Part shown: in pieces, positions 43,707 to 52,352 of the stretch
How positions within the stretch are numbered: position 1 is the first letter of the stretch
Layout of the letters: each line of letters begins with the position of its first letter
Assembly: GCF_000425445.1 (NCBI RefSeq)
Contig: NZ_KE384377.1
Location: 1 to 64,000 of the forward strand
Direction of reading: 5' to 3'
From: Flavobacterium denitrificans DSM 15936
GTDB lineage: Bacteria > Bacteroidota > Bacteroidia > Flavobacteriales > Flavobacteriaceae
DNA: 64,000 bases
Position numbers and translations under genes: made by a program
Notes under the pieces: model-generated
The model's input: the letters and a program-made list of their open reading frames with translations, nothing else
Database searches by the model: none
What the model was told of the DNA's origin: nothing

Positions 43707-44978
43707 TTATTTTGTAATTGTTTGCTTTCTATCTGGTCCAACCGATACAATTTTGATTGGTACTTCGATTTCTTTCTCAATAAACTCAATATATTCTTTT
43801 AGCTCGCTTGGCAATTGATCATAAGTTGTCAATCCAGTTAAATCTTGTTTCCATCCTTTAAACTCTTTGTAAACAGGAGTAACGTTTTCTGGTTCAATGT
43901 TGTATGGGAAATGAGAAATGTTTTGACCTTTATAATTGTATTCAGTACAAACTTTCAAAGTTTCGAAACCAGAAAGTACGTCACCTTTCATCATCATTAA
44001 TTGAGTAACTCCATTTACTTGAACAGCATATTTTAAAGCTACTAAATCTAACCATCCACAACGTCTTTGTCTTCCTGTTACAGATCCAAATTCGTTACCA
44101 ACTTTTGCCATTGTAGCACCAACTTCGTCAAAAAGTTCCGTTGGGAAAGGTCCGCTACCTACACGTGTAACATAAGCTTTGAAAATTCCGTAAACTTCTT
44201 TGATTTTGTTTGGAGCAATTCCTAAGCCAGTACAAGCTCCAGCAGCAGTAGTGTTTGATGAAGTTACGAAAGGATAAGTTCCGAAATCAACATCTAATAA
44301 AGATCCTTGAGCACCTTCACAAAGAATAGATTTACCCGCTTTTTGAGCTTGGTGCATATATTCTTCACTGTCAATGAAATCTAATTTTTTCAATTCTTCG
44401 ATAGCTTCAAAGAATTCTTTTTCAAGTTCAGCTAAATTATATTGAATAGCAACATCATAAAAAGCAATCATTGCCTCGTGTTTGTCTGCTAAAGCTCTGT
44501 AACGCTCTTTGAAATCTTCTAATTCAATATCTCCAACACGCAAACCGTTTCTTCCTGTTTTGTCCATGTAAGTTGGCCCAATTCCTTTAAGAGTAGAACC
44601 AATTTTTGCTTTTCCTTTTGATGCTTCAGAAGCTGCGTCAAGCAAACGGTGTGTTGGCAAAATTAAATGTGCTTTTCTGGAAATGATTAATTTGCTTTTG
44701 ATATCAAGGTTGAATTTCTCCAAACCTTCGATTTCTTTTTGAAAAACTACAGGATCGATTACAACTCCATTTCCGATGATGTTTACTGAATTTTTATGAA
44801 AAATTCCAGAAGGAATGGTTCTAAGTACGTGTTTGATTCCGTCAAATTCTAATGTATGTCCTGCATTTGGGCCTCCTTGAAAACGTGCAATAATATCATA
44901 ATTTGAGGTAAGTACGTCTACAATTTTTCCTTTACCTTCATCTCCCCATTGTAATCCTAGTAATAAATCTACGGTCAT
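43707..44978 (-). CDS. purA: Adenylosuccinate synthase
   Basis: A 423-residue enzyme of AMP synthesis that joins IMP and aspartate using GTP. Motifs: LLLGLQWGDEGKGKIVD, FQGGPNAGHT, the flexible loop GSTLKGIGPTYMDKTGRNGLRVGD, EGAQGSLLDVDFGTYPFVTSSNTT and VTGRQRRCGWLDLVAL. Length and start are normal. The Fur-type gene lies 97 nt upstream on the same strand, so readthrough from its promoter is possible. Confidence 0.97.
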   Translation of the reverse strand: MTVDLLLGLQWGDEGKGKIVDVLTSNYDIIARFQGGPNAGHTLEFDGIKHVLRTIPSGIFHKNSVNIIGNGVVIDPVVFQKEIEGLEKFNLDIKSKLIISRKAHLILPTHRLLDAASEASKGKAKIGSTLKGIGPTYMDKTGRNGLRVGDIELEDFKERYRALADKHEAMIAFYDVAIQYNLAELEKEFFEAIEELKKLDFIDSEEYMHQAQKAGKSILCEGAQGSLLDVDFGTYPFVTSSNTTAAGACTGLGIAPNKIKEVYGIFKAYVTRVGSGPFPTELFDEVGATMAKVGNEFGSVTGRQRRCGWLDLVALKYAVQVNGVTQLMMMKGDVLSGFETLKVCTEYNYKGQNISHFPYNIEPENVTPVYKEFKGWKQDLTGLTTYDQLPSELKEYIEFIEKEIEVPIKIVSVGPDRKQTITK

Positions 44979-45075
44979 TCTGTTTTAATTTGCGTTGGGA
45001 CAATCTAAGTTGTCCTACTGATTATGTAGTTAATTTTTCTTTTTTTCTTTTTTGAAAGTCTACTGTTTTAAAAGA

Positions 45076-45540
45076 CTATGAATTTGAGTTTTGCTTTTTA
45101 TTTCCATAGAAATAAAGCGAGTGATTTGTAATTTCAATATCAAAAATTTCTTCAATTGTCTTTTTGATGGTTTGAATTCTTGGATCACAAAATTCGATTA
45201 CCTCACCAGAATCTGTCATAATGATATGGTCATGTTGTTTATCAAAATATGATTTTTCGTAGTAAGCCTGATTTTGTCCAAATTGATGCTTTCTAACCAA
45301 AGCGCAGTCCAACAATAACTCGATCGTGTTGTATAAAGTAGCTCTACTCACACGATAGTTTTTGTTTTTCATCTTGATATAAAGATTTTCAATATCAAAA
45401 TGTTCCTCGCTATCGTAAATTTCCTGAAGTATAGCATAACGCTCAGGAGTTTTGCGATGCCCTTTTTGCTCAAGATACATTGTAAATACATTTTTTACAA
45501 TTTCTTGATTCTTAGTGTTGTCAGTTGAAATAAGTGTCAT
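45076..45540 (-). CDS. Fur-family transcriptional regulator
   Basis: A 154-residue metalloregulator from the ATG at 45540. The winged helix ([49 protein letters not shown]) is followed by the dimer/metal domain ([25 protein letters not shown], later [10 protein letters not shown]). The regulatory His set HDH is kept. Only one Cys is present, so the structural CxxC zinc site is absent, as in several Bacteroidota Fur/PerR forms. Metal identity is open. The -7 box lies 6 nt before the ATG. purA follows on the same strand. Confidence 0.9.
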   Translation of the reverse strand: MTLISTDNTKNQEIVKNVFTMYLEQKGHRKTPERYAILQEIYDSEEHFDIENLYIKMKNKNYRVSRATLYNTIELLLDCALVRKHQFGQNQAYYEKSYFDKQHDHIIMTDSGEVIEFCDPRIQTIKKTIEEIFDIEITNHSLYFYGNKKQNSNS

Positions 45541-45546
45541 ATCTGG

Positions 45547-45554
45547 CAAAGATA
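45547..45554 (-). promoter_or_regulatory. -7 element of the Fur-family gene
   Basis: TATCTTTG (45554-45547, minus strand) matches TAnnTTTG and is separated from the ATG at 45540 by only 6 nt. Confidence 0.55.
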
Positions 45555-45724
45555 ATTTTTTATTTTAATGAATAAAAGTTTATGGTTCAAAGTTTAACTT
45601 TCAAATTCAGAATTTAGTGGCGTCAACGCTTCTGTTTTTAAGGTTTTACATTATATTTTGTTTATCCCTGAACGAAAAGTTTATTAACATATTTATTTTG
45701 ATTTGCAATAAAACTAACAAATGT

Positions 45725-46267
45725 TTAATTGGCTTTTGTCATAAACATATACCAGTTCCATTCCCATGTTTTTCCCTTGTCATCACTCATCGCTTGACTC
45801 CATATTGGGTTTTTCTGGTCTCTAGCATCCCAACGAAATACTTGAATAACAGCTTTTCCTTCAAAAATATCTTTAGAAAAAAAATGGCCGACATTGTTTT
45901 CAAAAGAGCCCACAACAGGTTTGTCTAAAACTCCTGTATTGGAGTCAGACCAATATATGCTCCACAATTTGGTTTTTGGATTAAACAATCGAACGGTCAT
46001 TCCTTCAAAAGGTTCTCCGTCAAATGTGGCAAGAAAATTATCAATATTGCCAATTCCGTTCAGGATTTTATACATTTCCTGCGTTGATGGAAACTCAATC
46101 CATTCGGTGCAATTTGCAAAACGCTTTTTTAGTTTTTTATTTTGAATGAAAGACTTTCCCTGAAAAAAATCAAAATCATCTTTTGAAGAAGATTCAGAAG
46201 CTGTAATAATAAGTTCGCCATTTGTATCAAAATGGATTTCAGGAATTTCTAAGTTTTCATTTTCCAT
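45725..46267 (-). CDS. Hypothetical protein, calycin-like beta barrel
   Basis: A 180-residue cytosolic protein that I do not recognise by name. It lacks a signal peptide. The acidic N-terminus (about 1-35) is followed by a Trp-rich beta pattern: SFIQNKKLKKRFANCTEWIEF, FDGEPFEGMTVRLFNPKTKLWSIYW, IFEGKAVIQVFRWDARDQKNPIW, then DDKGKTWEWNWYM. Repeated W-x-I/W strands and D-x-x-G-K-T-W hairpins resemble lipocalin-like DUF1579 proteins. No catalytic residues are evident. Neighbours are convergent or divergent house-keeping genes with no clear link. Confidence 0.72.
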   Translation of the reverse strand: MENENLEIPEIHFDTNGELIITASESSSKDDFDFFQGKSFIQNKKLKKRFANCTEWIEFPSTQEMYKILNGIGNIDNFLATFDGEPFEGMTVRLFNPKTKLWSIYWSDSNTGVLDKPVVGSFENNVGHFFSKDIFEGKAVIQVFRWDARDQKNPIWSQAMSDDKGKTWEWNWYMFMTKAN

Positions 46268-46312
46268 AAAAAAAATATTTAAGTTCTTGTTTGTTCTCTT
46301 TATGCGTAATTA

Positions 46313-46453
46313 TTTTAAACACATAGAAACATAGGTTTTAGTTCTAAAAAAGAAGGCAAAAAGAAATTAGTTTCTAACACATAGTCTCTGTTTGTTATTA
46401 AAAGTGAAACGCCTTTTTTGCGTGTTCCAAATCTATGTTTCTATGTGTTAAAA
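46313..46453. repeat. Inverted repeat with CATAGAAACATAG arms
   Basis: Arms at 46313-46334 and 46433-46453 are inverted copies (one extra A on the left), each with ACACATAGAAACATAG. A further AACACATAG copy lies at about 46376-46384. The 98-bp interior is non-coding. It fills the gap between two minus-strand genes. Confidence 0.75.
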
Positions 46454-46483
46454 TATTTTTTATACACTCTTTAGTCGTGAATA

Positions 46484-48703
46484 TTATGTTCGATATTCTC
46501 TTGTAACTTTATCTACGCCATCTATTTTTTTGATAGCATTAATCATTTTTTTCAAAATGGTATTGTTTTTCACAATTACCGCAACTTGTCCGTGAAAAAT
46601 TCCAGCATCTGTACTCAACGAAATACTCTGAATATTCACACTCATATTGTTTGAAATTACTTTTGTCAATTGGTTGGTAAGCCCTAAAACGTCCATTCCG
46701 GTAATGTTGATAATTGCCTTAAACTCTTCCTGAGATGAATCAATCCATTTGGCGCTCATAATTCTATAAGCATAATTCGACTGCATCCCAATTGCGTTTG
46801 GACAATCTTTTTTGTGCACTTTTATTCCTTCATTTATGGTAACAAAACCAAAAACATCATCTCCAGGAATTGGGTTACAGCATTGCGAAAGCTTGTAATC
46901 AAGTTTGTCATGTTCAGTTCCAAAAACCAGCATGTCGTAGTTGCTGCTGATGACTGGTTTGTGAATATCCTCGTCTGCAGTATCTTTGTTTCTTTTGATT
47001 TTATTTTTAAAGAAATTTATAAACGAATTGCTTTTTTGTGCCGCATAATCCTTTAATTGCTGATTTTCGATTGCACCAATTCCAACTCTGTAAAATAAAT
47101 CTAAACTTGTTTTTAGTTTAAAAAAGTTAACCAGCTCGTTTGTAACTTGCTCGTTTAGTGTGACTTTTAAATGTTTTAATTTTCTGGTAAGAAGTTCTTT
47201 TCCTTCTTCGCCAATTTTTTTCGTATTCTCGTTAAGAACGTTTTTGATTTTATTTTTTGCGCGAGAAGTAGTCACATATTCAAGCCAGTTCACGGTTGGT
47301 TTTTGGCTTGCCGATGTAATTACTTCAACCTGATCACCGCTTTTTAATTCATGATTTAGCGGTACTAATCGTCCATTGACACGCGTTCCTCTGGTTTTGA
47401 TTCCAATTTCAGAGTGAATGCTAAAAGCAAAATCCAATGAAGTGGCACCTTTTGGAAGCGATTTTATTTCTCCTTTTGGCGTAAAGACGAAGATTTCTTT
47501 TGAATACAAATTCATCTTGAAATCTTCCACAAAATCTACTGCATTTGTTTCTGGATTTTCTAAAGCTTCGCGAAGCAAATTCAACCAAGTGTCAAGTCCG
47601 CTTTCTTCAGTAGCCCCATTTTTGTATTTATAATGCGCTGCATAACCTTTTTCCGCAATTTCATCCATACGTTCGCTTCGAACCTGAACTTCGACCCAGC
47701 GTCCTTTTGGTCCCATAACGGTGATGTGAAGCGCTTCGTAACCAGTTGATTTTGGAGATGAAATCCAATCACGCAAGCGGCTTGGGCTTGGTCTATAATG
47801 ATCGGTTACAATCGAATAAATTTTCCAGGCAATGAATTTTTCATCATGTGGATCTGATTTGTAAACAATTCGAAGCGCGAATTTGTCGTAAACTTCATCG
47901 AAGCTCACATTTTGCGCACGCATTTTTCGGCGAATCGAATAAATAGATTTCGGGCGGCCTTTTATGATGTAATCGATATTTTCAGCATCAAGGGATTTTT
48001 TTAAAACGTCAGAAATGTCTTTGATGTATGCATCTTGTTCTTCCTTAGTTTCTCTGATTTTGCTTACGATGTCATTGTAAACATTTGGTTCGGTATATTT
48101 TAATCCTAAATCTTCTAATTTGGTTTTGATATTGTAAAGTCCTAAGCGATGGGCTAGAGGAGCGTAAATATAAAGTGTCTCTGATGCGATTTTGGTTTGT
48201 TTGTATTCCGCCATCGAATCCATAGTCTGCATATTATGAAGACGATCGGCCAATTTTATCAAAATCACACGCACGTCATCATTCAATGTAAGGATCATTT
48301 TTCTAAAATTCTCGGCTTGCATTGAAGCATTCAAGTCTTTTTGAACCAATGAAATTTTAGTTAAACCTTCAACCAGTTGTGCAACTTTCGGGTTAAATAA
48401 TCGCTCAATTTCTTGCACCGTCATTGGTGTATCTTCAACTACATCGTGCAATAAGGCCGCGGCAATAGAGGTCGCGCCCAGACCAATTTCTGAGGCAACA
48501 ATTTTTGCAACTGCAATAGGATGAAAGATATACGCTTCGCCAGATTTGCGTCTTTGTTCTTTGTGAGCATCGACAGCGACATCAAATGCTTTCCGAATTA
48601 ATTTTTTATCGGCAGGTGTTAAAGTCTGATAACTTATTCGAAGTAATTCTTTGTATTCTTGCGCAATCGCTTTGTTTTCTTTCTCAATATCTATTTCTAT
48701 CAT
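46484..48703 (-). CDS. RelA/SpoT-type bifunctional (p)ppGpp synthetase/hydrolase
   Basis: A 739-residue stringent-response enzyme. Order: HD hydrolase domain (about 45-200, with IFHPIAVAKIV, AALLHDVVEDT and LADRLHNMQTM, all metal ligands kept), synthetase (about 235-350, with KGRPKSIYSIRRKM, DKFALRIVY and STGYEALHITVMGP), TGS domain (about 400-460, FVFTPKGEIKSLPKGATSLDFAF), a zinc-finger/helical region with CCNPIPGDDVFGF, and a C-terminal ACT domain. Both active sites look intact, so it should both make and degrade (p)ppGpp. Monocistronic. Confidence 0.95.
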   Translation of the reverse strand: MIEIDIEKENKAIAQEYKELLRISYQTLTPADKKLIRKAFDVAVDAHKEQRRKSGEAYIFHPIAVAKIVASEIGLGATSIAAALLHDVVEDTPMTVQEIERLFNPKVAQLVEGLTKISLVQKDLNASMQAENFRKMILTLNDDVRVILIKLADRLHNMQTMDSMAEYKQTKIASETLYIYAPLAHRLGLYNIKTKLEDLGLKYTEPNVYNDIVSKIRETKEEQDAYIKDISDVLKKSLDAENIDYIIKGRPKSIYSIRRKMRAQNVSFDEVYDKFALRIVYKSDPHDEKFIAWKIYSIVTDHYRPSPSRLRDWISSPKSTGYEALHITVMGPKGRWVEVQVRSERMDEIAEKGYAAHYKYKNGATEESGLDTWLNLLREALENPETNAVDFVEDFKMNLYSKEIFVFTPKGEIKSLPKGATSLDFAFSIHSEIGIKTRGTRVNGRLVPLNHELKSGDQVEVITSASQKPTVNWLEYVTTSRAKNKIKNVLNENTKKIGEEGKELLTRKLKHLKVTLNEQVTNELVNFFKLKTSLDLFYRVGIGAIENQQLKDYAAQKSNSFINFFKNKIKRNKDTADEDIHKPVISSNYDMLVFGTEHDKLDYKLSQCCNPIPGDDVFGFVTINEGIKVHKKDCPNAIGMQSNYAYRIMSAKWIDSSQEEFKAIINITGMDVLGLTNQLTKVISNNMSVNIQSISLSTDAGIFHGQVAVIVKNNTILKKMINAIKKIDGVDKVTREYRT

Positions 48704-48780
48704 AACGGCATATTCAAGTACTAAAAATACGCATTAGTTTGAATATACGCAAGGGAATAAATTTAGATTTTAGAATGCAG

Positions 48781-48796
48781 TCCCGAAGCCTCGGGA
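48781..48796. repeat. Shortened TCCCGA/TCGGGA palindrome
   Basis: TCCCGAAGCCTCGGGA between the RelA/SpoT and TrmH genes is a diverged relative of the palindromes at 18661 and 27116. Confidence 0.55.
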
Positions 48797-48873
48797 TAGA
48801 TTTTTTGCTAAAGAAAATTAAAAATTAAAAATTGAAAAGTGAAAAGTTTTAAATTAAACCTTAGAACCTTATA

Positions 48874-49662
48874 TCAAAACCCTCTCTGACGTTTCGCCTC
48901 AAAAATTAAAATTGCAGCAGCAACCGAAACATTCATGCTGTCGATTTCGCCTTGCATAGGAATAATAATGTTTTGCGTAGCATTATCACGCCATTCTTGC
49001 GTTAGGCCAGTTGCTTCTGTTCCAACAACCAAAGCGGTTGGCGTGGTGAAGTTTTGAGTGTGATACGAAGTTGAGTTTTGCAACGTCGCACTGTAAAAAT
49101 CGATGTTTTTTTCTTTTAAAAAAGAAATGATTTCTGTAGTTGTTCCAGTCGCAATTTGGTTAGTAAATAAGCAACCAACGCTAGAACGGACAATATTCGG
49201 GTTGTATAGATCGCTTTTTGGATTGGCAATTAACACAGCGTCTAATTTAGCTGCGTCTGCTGTACGTAAAACAGCTCCAATATTTCCTGGTTTTTCTAAG
49301 GATTCTACAACCAGAATTAATGGGTTTTCAGATAATTTTAAATCTGATAATTTTAGCGATTTGGTTTTGGCGACAGCCAAAATCCCCTCAGTTGTATCGC
49401 GATAAGCTAGTTTTTGATAGACTTCTTTATTGATTTCGATGATCTGAAAAGGAGCAGAAATCAGTTTGTTGATCTCTGATTCAGAAACCAATTCTGGTAA
49501 AAATAAAACGGTTTCAATTTCGTAACCGCCTTTTATGGCTAATGAAATTTCACGTAAACCTTCAATTAAAAATGTTCCGGTTTGTTTTCTGGCTTTGGAT
49601 TTTTCTTGAAGTAAAACCAAAGATTTGATAAACGGATTTTGAACTGAAGTGATTTGTTTCAT
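48874..49662 (-). CDS. TrmH-family (SpoU) rRNA/tRNA 2'-O-methyltransferase
   Basis: A 262-residue SPOUT methyltransferase. The N-terminal substrate-binding domain (KSLVLLQEKSKARKQTGTFLIEGLREI) precedes the knotted AdoMet domain: VVESLEKPGNIGAVLRTADAA (motif 1 with catalytic Arg), TALVVGTEATGLTQEW (motif 2) and IPMQGEIDSMNVSVAAAILIFE (motif 3 with NVSVAA). These fit RlmB/TrmH-type enzymes; the precise nucleotide is not deducible. Confidence 0.92.
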   Translation of the reverse strand: MKQITSVQNPFIKSLVLLQEKSKARKQTGTFLIEGLREISLAIKGGYEIETVLFLPELVSESEINKLISAPFQIIEINKEVYQKLAYRDTTEGILAVAKTKSLKLSDLKLSENPLILVVESLEKPGNIGAVLRTADAAKLDAVLIANPKSDLYNPNIVRSSVGCLFTNQIATGTTTEIISFLKEKNIDFYSATLQNSTSYHTQNFTTPTALVVGTEATGLTQEWRDNATQNIIIPMQGEIDSMNVSVAAAILIFEAKRQRGF

Positions 49663-49715
49663 TTTGTTTTAAGGCTCAAAGTTGCAAAGGAGCAAAGGTA
49701 CAGAGTTTTTTTCTT

Positions 49716-49742
49716 CCTGCAAGGTTTTTAGAACCTTGTAGG
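49716..49742. repeat. CCTGCAAGGTTTT hairpin
   Basis: CCTGCAAGGTT and AACCTTGTAGG (49716-49742) form a short stem around TTTAG; related to the hairpins at 42996 and 60312. Confidence 0.65.
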
Positions 49743-49755
49743 TTTAACGGTAAAG

Positions 49756-49820
49756 TTTTTCCGCCACGAATTACACTAATTCTAATTCGTGAAGAATTGG
49801 TGAAATTTGTGGCGGAAAAA
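49756..49820. repeat. Inverted repeat with TTTTTCCGCCAC ends
   Basis: 27-bp arms at 49756-49782 and 49794-49820 (3 mismatches) form a long hairpin starting TTTTTCCGCCAC. Its left end gives A-rich to T-rich flanks that could also terminate the downstream-reading phosphatase gene, which stops at 49823. Confidence 0.75.
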
Positions 49821-49822
49821 AA

Positions 49823-50908
49823 CTATTTCTCAAAAACTTCTTTTATCTCTTCAGTAACAGGATGGTCTGTTGTGAAATTATAGCCGAGAATTTTTGCTAA
49901 AGTCTGCGCAAATTGTTTTTGATACAATTGTGATTCCGTTTTGATTTCGCCTTTTGGAGCAATTTCTGGACCTATTGCTGCAAACCAAATTTGAGATGCT
50001 CCCTCAACATCAGAGCCATGATCTGTCCATTGTTTTTTGTTTTTGTCACCGCGACCGTGATCAACTGTGATAAATAAAGTCGTTTTGTTTTTGTATTGCG
50101 GATCATTTTGAACAAAAGTCCAGATTTCTTGAATCCATTTGTCGACTTGATTTGCTGCGTCAAGATACGAACGATATTGTCCGTGGTGCGCCCATTCATC
50201 CGTTTCTCCGTAGGCGATATAAAGTACTTTTGGCTTTTTTGTTTTAAGTTCGTCCATGGCTTGATAATGTGTGAAAACATCCAGACATTCATCATCATGA
50301 AATGGCTTGTAGGAGTTGTCACGCATTTCATTTAATAATTTTTGAGATGGAGTTGGCTTATTTCCACCAATTTTGTCAAATGCTGAAATTACTGGAAATC
50401 CGCTTCTTTCTTCATTCAAAATTCGGTCAAAAGCATCCCATGCACCAAATGCTGCAACTTTTCCTTTAATTTTGGCTTGTTTGTTCAAAAACTCCAAAAC
50501 ATTCACATTCGGATTTGCTTTGTAGCCGTTTGAATTTACAGCTACATCGACATTTCCGGTCATGATTTCACTATATCCAGGATAACTGAACCAATACGGA
50601 TTTGCAACATCAACCTTGTTTCCAAGATCACGATTGCCATAAATTTGCCCTTTTGAAGCAATTTCCGACCAGAAAAAAGGCATTATATTTTTGCGTGAAA
50701 TTTTAAAATCAGCGTTGACATATTTTTTATAAATGTAAGCACTGTCACCTTGATTGAATTTTTTATCATTGGCAATTGCCTTATCTACGCCTTTAAAAAC
50801 TTCTTGCCATCTAAATCCGTCTGTTGTGATGATAATAATGTTTTCTGTTTTTTGGGCAGAACTTAAAAAGCTTGCAAAAAGGAATATTAGTAAAGATAAT
50901 TTTTTCAT
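49823..50908 (-). CDS. Exported alkaline-phosphatase-superfamily protein
   Basis: A 361-residue protein with a signal peptide (KLSLLIFLFASFLSSAQ). IIIITTDGFRWQEVFKGVD carries the metal-binding Asp and candidate nucleophile Thr, YIAYGETDEWAHHG and FITVDHGRGD hold the remaining His/Asp metal ligands. This is the type I phosphodiesterase/sulfatase-like branch. Expected in the periplasm, hydrolysing phosphate mono- or diesters. It stands 34 nt downstream of the DUF58 gene of the MoxR operon on the same strand, so it may be the distal gene of that unit. Confidence 0.88.
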   Translation of the reverse strand: MKKLSLLIFLFASFLSSAQKTENIIIITTDGFRWQEVFKGVDKAIANDKKFNQGDSAYIYKKYVNADFKISRKNIMPFFWSEIASKGQIYGNRDLGNKVDVANPYWFSYPGYSEIMTGNVDVAVNSNGYKANPNVNVLEFLNKQAKIKGKVAAFGAWDAFDRILNEERSGFPVISAFDKIGGNKPTPSQKLLNEMRDNSYKPFHDDECLDVFTHYQAMDELKTKKPKVLYIAYGETDEWAHHGQYRSYLDAANQVDKWIQEIWTFVQNDPQYKNKTTLFITVDHGRGDKNKKQWTDHGSDVEGASQIWFAAIGPEIAPKGEIKTESQLYQKQFAQTLAKILGYNFTTDHPVTEEIKEVFEK

Positions 50909-50941
50909 TTTTTTTGATTTAAGATGCGAAATTGTTCATAT

Positions 50942-52273
50942 TTACAAAATTCCTCTCGCTTTAATTTCCAAATATTTATTGATTGCGTCAAGCGTAAGAT
51001 TCTCAGGTTGCGTTAAGACCGAATGAATTCCGTATTTCTTTAATTCATTGACAATTAATCGTTTTTCAAACATGAATTTTTCGGCGATTATTTTGTCGTA
51101 AACCTCTTGAATTGTGTCTGTTTTTTTGTTGATGATCGAATTCAATTCTGTGTTTTGAAAAAAGACTACAACTAACAAATGATTTTTTGCAATTCCTTTC
51201 AAATAAGGCAATTGTCGGTTCAAACCGTCCATTGTTTCGAAGTTTGTATAAAGGATAATCAAACTTCGCTGATTGATGTTTTTCTTGATATCAACATACA
51301 ATCGGCTGTAATCGCTTTCAAAAAAATCAGTTTTGATATTGTATAACGATTCAAGAATCTTTTGCATTTGGGCACCTCTTTTTTCTGCAAAAACTCTGTT
51401 TTCGACCTTTTTAGAAAAAGAAAAAAGTCCGGCTTTATCTTGTTTTTTCAAAATCACATTGGATAAAACCAAAGTTGAATTTATAGCATAATCTAATAAA
51501 CTCAAGCCATCAAAAGGCATTTGCATTACACGGCCTTTGTCAATTACCATGTAAACCGATTGCGATTTTTCATCCTGAAATTGGTTGACCATCAAAGCAT
51601 TTTTCTTTGCAGTCGCTTTCCAATTCAGTGTTCGCAAATCGTCGCCTTGAACATATTCTTTGATTTGTTCGAATTCCATTGTATGGCCAATTCGGCGGAT
51701 TTTCTTTATTCCGTATTGGAATAAATTATTCGAAAACGCCAATAAATCGTATTTTCTTAATTGAATGTAAGAAGGATACGTTGGCACCATTTGTTCATTA
51801 TTAAAAGTAAATCGTCTAGAAATCAATCGCAAAGGCGATGAAACATAGATGTTCAAATGACCAAAATAATATTCCCCACGCTCTGTAGGACGTAGATCGT
51901 AACCTATTTCTTTTTGCTCAGACGCTTTTACAGTTTTGATGATTTTAAAATCACGAACTTGAAACTGCACCGGAATTTCATCAATTATTTTTACCGAAAC
52001 CGGAAAAGTATAATGATTTTTCAGAATCAAATTTATCGGATTCAAGTCTCCGTTTGATAATTTTTCGGGAGTGACGCGGTCTGCTTCAAATCCTGTTTTG
52101 GTCAAGTACAAAAGCAGCATGTCCAAACCTAAAAAAGTCACCAAAATCAAAACCCCAAACCAAACTGCATCATAAATATTTGGAAAGAAAAAAGCACATA
52201 CAAATAATCCTACAATGCCCGCAAGCACATAGAAAAAGAAGTTGTTGAGATATAGACTTTTTATGAATTTCAT
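50942..52273 (-). CDS. DUF58 membrane-associated protein (von Willebrand-like)
   Basis: A 443-residue protein with two N-terminal membrane helices (about 10-65), a beta-rich segment and the DUF58 motif VQGDDLRTLNWKATAKKNALMVNQF followed by SVYMVIDKGRVM, an A-domain-like metal site region. In MoxR systems such proteins are the partner or substrate of the AAA+ ATPase. The MoxR gene ends 79 nt upstream; the gap has a CAGTCTCAG-family hairpin. Confidence 0.9.
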   Translation of the reverse strand: MKFIKSLYLNNFFFYVLAGIVGLFVCAFFFPNIYDAVWFGVLILVTFLGLDMLLLYLTKTGFEADRVTPEKLSNGDLNPINLILKNHYTFPVSVKIIDEIPVQFQVRDFKIIKTVKASEQKEIGYDLRPTERGEYYFGHLNIYVSSPLRLISRRFTFNNEQMVPTYPSYIQLRKYDLLAFSNNLFQYGIKKIRRIGHTMEFEQIKEYVQGDDLRTLNWKATAKKNALMVNQFQDEKSQSVYMVIDKGRVMQMPFDGLSLLDYAINSTLVLSNVILKKQDKAGLFSFSKKVENRVFAEKRGAQMQKILESLYNIKTDFFESDYSRLYVDIKKNINQRSLIILYTNFETMDGLNRQLPYLKGIAKNHLLVVVFFQNTELNSIINKKTDTIQEVYDKIIAEKFMFEKRLIVNELKKYGIHSVLTQPENLTLDAINKYLEIKARGIL

Positions 52274-52280
52274 CTTTTTT

Positions 52281-52350
52281 AGTTTTCAGTCACGGTTTTC
52301 AGTTTCCGTTTGCAGTTTTGAACTGTGACTGCAAACAGAGACTGAATACT
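52281..52350. repeat. CAGTCTCAGTTTTCAGT-family hairpin, copy 4
   Basis: GTTTTCAGTCACGGTTTTCAG and GTTTGCAGTTTTGAACTGTG (each shortened here) pair with GACTGCAAACAGAGACTGAA downstream. It lies inside an operon, between the MoxR and DUF58 genes. Confidence 0.65.
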
Positions 52351-52352
52351 AC

